Positions 61,046 to 64,000 of a stretch of 64,000 nucleotides of DNA are shown piece after piece (within the stretch, counting starts at the first letter, position 1; every line of letters begins with the position of its first letter). The DNA comes from Winogradskya humida (GTDB lineage Bacteria > Actinomycetota > Actinomycetes > Mycobacteriales > Micromonosporaceae). The position numbers and the translations under genes are program-made. The stretch spans positions 29,235-93,234 of the forward strand of contig NZ_BOMN01000117.1 in the NCBI RefSeq assembly GCF_016862215.1, in the 5' to 3' direction. The notes below the pieces were generated by a model that worked only from the letters and a program-made list of their open reading frames with translations, ran no database searches and was not told the DNA's origin.

Positions 61046-61516
61046 TTGCAGTCGAAAACATTTACTCGGGCGGACCAGGCGCCGCGCGTAGGCGTTGCTG
61101 TCTTCGTGTGCAAGGACGAGCGTTTCCTCATGGGCTTTCGAAAAAGCTCGCACGGCCATGGCACCTGGTCCTTACCGGGCGGACACCTTGAGTATGCCGA
61201 GTCCTTTGAGCGAGCTGCTGAGCGGGAGGTGCGTGAGGAAACTTCCATCACCATCAAAAACGTCCGGATCGGAGCGGTGACGAACGATTTCTTCGAAGAA
61301 AGCGGTCGCCATTACGTAACCGTATGGGCCGTGGCGGATTACCTTTCCGGAACCGCTACAACCCTGGAACCGGAAAAATACGTGAACCCAACATGGGTAT
61401 CTGCCTCCGAGGTGCCGGGCCCCCTGTTCGAGCCTTGGGAAAGGTTGCTCAAAGTTACCTCCGTCGAGGAAATTCTTCGCGCCCCGCTGGTCGCTGCAGC
61501 CGACCTCGGCCGATGA
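61046..61516 (+). CDS. Nudix hydrolase
   Basis: About 156 residues from a TTG at 61046; the frame is open further upstream to an ATG at 60908, but the Nudix domain begins just after the TTG ('RVGVAVFVCKDERFLMGFRKSSHGHGTWSLPGGHLEYAES'). The Nudix box is GGHLEYAESFERAAEREVREETS, with Ser in the usual Gly position after EET. The closest look is to NUDT15/MutT-like nucleotide pyrophosphatases. It converges on the phosphorylase-fusion gene with a 2-bp gap. Confidence 0.85.
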   Translation: MQSKTFTRADQAPRVGVAVFVCKDERFLMGFRKSSHGHGTWSLPGGHLEYAESFERAAEREVREETSITIKNVRIGAVTNDFFEESGRHYVTVWAVADYLSGTATTLEPEKYVNPTWVSASEVPGPLFEPWERLLKVTSVEEILRAPLVAAADLGR

Positions 61517-61518
61517 CC

Positions 61519-63381
61519 TCAGCCAGCCATTCCACCCAATTGCAGCAGATGTGCGAGAAATCCAGCGACGTGCGATGCCGCCCGCTCCTGCAGTCGGTTC
61601 TTCCGCACTCCCTTGGCGCCGTCCGCCCAGTCGGAGATCGCCTTGATGACTATCCAGTCCGTCTTGAGCCTGTGCGCGGCAGCATAAGCGCCCGCCCCCT
61701 CCATCTCGCCTCCTACCACTTCACCGCCACAAAGACTCACCAGTTCATCACGGAAGGAGCTGTTATCAATCAGCTTCTCGCCTGACAACATCAGCCCAAA
61801 ATGAAGATTGGCGCCTTGCCAGGTCACCGCGGCAGTGCGCGCCCGATCCAACAATCGCGGGGAACAACTTGCGCGGTCGCCACGCATGACAACTTTTCTT
61901 TTCAGCGAAGATCCACCGACTCGCTGCAGTTCGTAGCTAACCATCTGCCGCGAGACGACAATGTCCCCGATTCTCCGGTTTACGCCCGGTACGCCGAATG
62001 CGATTCCGGCCACGAGAACTGACCCGGGGTGCAGGTATCCGATCATTTCTGAAACGGTGAGCAAGGATCCGGAGGAGCCGCCGCTACCCATTTCAGTCTG
62101 CACCAGGTGCACGTTGGCTCCGGCAATGGAACCCAGGTCCCAACAGGACTTGATACCAACATGATAGACGCGGGTCGACCGAGAAGAGACCGCCTCGATC
62201 GCCGAGATGACTGCACGGGTCTCTACCAACGTCGCCGTCACGATGAGCACGTCGACCTGCGCTTCCCATCGATTCCTCGCGCTGATCTCCATGGCGTGCG
62301 CGAGCCGGGGATTACGCTGCAGGCGGGCGCCGAACGACTCCATCAAAATAATTGCCTGCGCCAGACGCTCCTCGATGCCACCAGCTCGCATCTGAACCCC
62401 GTCAGCCAGTCGCTGGATCATAGACACGACTTGGCTCCGCAGCCCGAACTGCGAGATGCCCGGTGTCGCCTCGCCCACCGCCAGGGCAAGTCCACCGATC
62501 AGAACCCGGAACTCCTGCGTCAACCGAGCATGCGCTCCGGTGCCCCGTAGCCCAAGAAAGCGATGCCAGTCATCGCTGGGAGCACGCTCACCGGGATCCC
62601 CCGTTACCTCCAGCCCGACCAGCCGGAGGGTTGCCTCGAGCACTGGTAGGTCGATGAACGGGAAGTCACGAGCAAGATTGGCGTCAAAATACGCGAGGCC
62701 ATCAATCCCCGTCGGGATGTCCCCGTCAGCAAAACTCAAATAGTGCTGGGTGTATCCAAGCGATATGACACGACGGATGACATTCTCGACGGGTCCAGCA
62801 GATGGCACCGGCTCCACGAATCGAGAAAAGTACGTATAAGTCAGCGCTTCCGATTCCCGGACGGAGAGAGCGGTCATGACGAGTCGACGCGGAAGCTTCC
62901 CGACCGTTCCGGCACCCTGCGGGGCGGATGCCGCCCAACCACCCAGATAGACTTCGAGACTGGCAGTCGTATCTTCCAGCTTGTGCAACTTGGGAACAAG
63001 CGAGGTCAGCGTCGGCGCGTTTTCGGCGAAGTACACGGGGTACCTCATCGAATCATGACTGTACAGCTGTTGACGAGAATAGATGAAGTCGTCGAAGGAT
63101 CCGCTGTATGAAACGGGATGGAGTACGCCGGCCAAGGAGAGATCCGTCACGAAGGAACGGCTCACCGTATCCAGGAAGTCATTTTCCCAAATTATCGATA
63201 TCCCGCTGTACAACGGCGAACTCGTCCCCATCGCAAGAATGCGCAGAATTCGTATCAGCCTCGCCGGACTGGACGTACATCCGACGGACTGCGCAAGCTC
63301 GCGATCAAGGAAGTGCAGGTAAATCGGCCTCGCCGCGCCGATTCCACCAGGATCAACGTGCGGACGCCGCATGCTGGTCAT
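61519..63381 (-). CDS. Nucleoside phosphorylase (MTA/SAH nucleosidase-like) domain fused to an unknown N-terminal domain
   Basis: About 620 residues. The last 240 form a phosphorylase superfamily domain: 'DVLIVTATLVETRAVISAI', 'LHPGSVLVAGIAFGV', 'GEMEGAGAYAAAH' (ribose-binding Met-Glu) and 'VIKAISDWADGAK' (catalytic Asp). The first 370 residues are not recognised. Fusions of this domain to unknown sensors occur in bacterial conflict and signalling systems, where it may consume nucleosides or cofactors; that is inference. Start uncertain: ATG 63381 or 63372 overlapping the previous gene; the ATG at 63432 seems too early. Confidence 0.8.
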   Translation of the reverse strand: MTSMRRPHVDPGGIGAARPIYLHFLDRELAQSVGCTSSPARLIRILRILAMGTSSPLYSGISIIWENDFLDTVSRSFVTDLSLAGVLHPVSYSGSFDDFIYSRQQLYSHDSMRYPVYFAENAPTLTSLVPKLHKLEDTTASLEVYLGGWAASAPQGAGTVGKLPRRLVMTALSVRESEALTYTYFSRFVEPVPSAGPVENVIRRVISLGYTQHYLSFADGDIPTGIDGLAYFDANLARDFPFIDLPVLEATLRLVGLEVTGDPGERAPSDDWHRFLGLRGTGAHARLTQEFRVLIGGLALAVGEATPGISQFGLRSQVVSMIQRLADGVQMRAGGIEERLAQAIILMESFGARLQRNPRLAHAMEISARNRWEAQVDVLIVTATLVETRAVISAIEAVSSRSTRVYHVGIKSCWDLGSIAGANVHLVQTEMGSGGSSGSLLTVSEMIGYLHPGSVLVAGIAFGVPGVNRRIGDIVVSRQMVSYELQRVGGSSLKRKVVMRGDRASCSPRLLDRARTAAVTWQGANLHFGLMLSGEKLIDNSSFRDELVSLCGGEVVGGEMEGAGAYAAAHRLKTDWIVIKAISDWADGAKGVRKNRLQERAASHVAGFLAHLLQLGGMAG

Positions 63382-63838
63382 TGGCAGCGCGGTGAGCACT
63401 CTCGAGCGCCTCGCGGATCTGCTCCATCGCAAGCCCGGTCGTCTGCAACACTTCGTCCTCGACGGTCACCACGCTGGGCAAAACCTCGACGATCTCCGAG
63501 ACCCTGGTTCCCAGGGTGAAGTATCGGACCGGTTTGCCGAGCTTCTCGGCGAGCCGGATCTCCAGAAGAACACCGTCCGCTATGTCGCCGAAAACCCAGA
63601 TCTCGTTCGCGATACGGACGAGGTTGTTGTTACCACGACGGACAAGATCACGGTCGACCCGATCACCGAGAAAATAATCGAATATCCGGAAAGGATTTAA
63701 AGGCAAACGATTCTGCCTCAGGACAAATTCCGCTATGACATCCCTGCAGAAGAAAGTCAACTTTGAATGCGCAGTGTAGACGACCGGTATCACCCCTGTG
63801 ACGTCCTGCACCTTCACGTCCTTTCTTTCATATTCCAT
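63353..63838 (-). CDS. Nucleoside 2-deoxyribosyltransferase-like protein
   Basis: A 161-residue protein. 'YTAHSKLTFFCRDVIAEFVL', 'PLNPFRIFDYFLGD' and 'ANEIWVFGDIADGVLLEIRLAEKLGKPVRYF' fit the Rossmann-like nucleoside deoxyribosyltransferase/DUF4406 superfamily; Asp88 and Glu93 are in the positions of the substrate-binding Asp and nucleophilic Glu. GGAGTGAG precedes the ATG. It overlaps the phosphorylase gene downstream and the FAD protein upstream, forming a nucleotide-processing operon. Confidence 0.75.
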   Translation of the reverse strand: MEYERKDVKVQDVTGVIPVVYTAHSKLTFFCRDVIAEFVLRQNRLPLNPFRIFDYFLGDRVDRDLVRRGNNNLVRIANEIWVFGDIADGVLLEIRLAEKLGKPVRYFTLGTRVSEIVEVLPSVVTVEDEVLQTTGLAMEQIREALESAHRAANDQHAASAR

Positions 63839-64000
63839 GGATACTCACTCCTGCGCGTGCGCCGACAAAATATCCACTCACCAAGGCAGCCGTCAAACCG
63901 CGAAACACTCCGGTCGCGTCACCTGCCACCCAGACCCGATGACCACTCAGTCCAAGATCACTATTGAGCGAGAAGTACTCACCAATTCCCTCGACCGTCC
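63828..64000 (-). CDS. C-terminal end of a FAD-dependent oxidoreductase, truncated by the window edge
   Basis: The frame running in from base 64000 encodes 56 residues ending at a TGA (63828-63830). 'HRVWVAGDATGVFRGLTAALVSGYFVGARAG' is the C-terminal FAD-binding GD motif typical of COG2509-like and related flavoprotein dehydrogenases. It overlaps the next gene start by 11 bp, so it belongs to the same operon. The rest lies outside the window. Confidence 0.7.
   Translation of the reverse strand, partial: TVEGIGEYFSLNSDLGLSGHRVWVAGDATGVFRGLTAALVSGYFVGARAGVSIHGI

Overview
The window is high-GC actinomycete DNA. Frequent GTG starts, many 4-bp ATGA/GTGA gene overlaps, an F420-type flavin oxidoreductase, an MmyB-type regulator and an FxSxx-COOH peptide cassette all fit this. 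A complete type IVa-like pilus cluster (rare in actinobacteria, known from zoospores of Actinoplanes) makes a Micromonosporaceae member, probably Actinoplanes or a close relative, the best guess. No rRNA, tRNA, transposase, integrase or CRISPR array was seen.

Layout. 1-12 kb: a SUKH-like protein cut by the left edge, MarR, two cupins, a PAS/GGDEF/EAL protein, an Mrr-like protein with eroded catalytic residues, a GlxA-type regulator and a 1422-residue helicase-nuclease fusion. 12-17 kb: a nucleobase or hydantoin uptake operon (GntR, NCS1 permease, hydantoin-type racemase, SDR). 17-20 kb: a secreted gluzincin peptidase, then a cobalamin riboswitch leading into bluB. 20-26 kb: an AAA/SF1 ATPase divergent from a 'beta family' protein, a DUF4352 membrane protein, and a prim-pol gene whose start codon abuts a near-consensus LexA box. 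26-32 kb: a non-coding array of 88-bp repeats, a GAF/SpoIIE phosphatase, and a three-gene overlapping operon centred on a predicted Fe-S PD-(D/E)XK nuclease of unknown purpose. 32.5-40.5 kb: an FxSxx-COOH peptide gene, a stand-alone HExxH hydroxylase, a GGDEF/EAL enzyme, an FG-GAP repeat protein, FxsT and a STAS protein, with no radical SAM maturase present. 40.5-43.5 kb: snapalysin-type protease, MFS carrier and a second GlxA-type regulator. 43.5-55.8 kb: pilB-T-C-A-D-M-N-O, then three prepilin-like proteins, two of which carry adhesive-looking domains. 55.8-60.7 kb: MerR, a secreted beta-propeller, GntR, LLM oxidoreductase and XRE/MmyB. 60.8-64 kb: a lower-GC island with a Nudix hydrolase, a nucleoside phosphorylase fusion, a deoxyribosyltransferase-like protein and a FAD protein running off the right edge.

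The most interesting leads are the FxS locus lacking its radical SAM enzyme, the three-gene Fe-S nuclease operon, the nucleotide-processing island at the right edge, the pilus tip set, and a shared sigma-28-like promoter motif (CTCA-N16-NNCGATGG) in front of both pilus operons.
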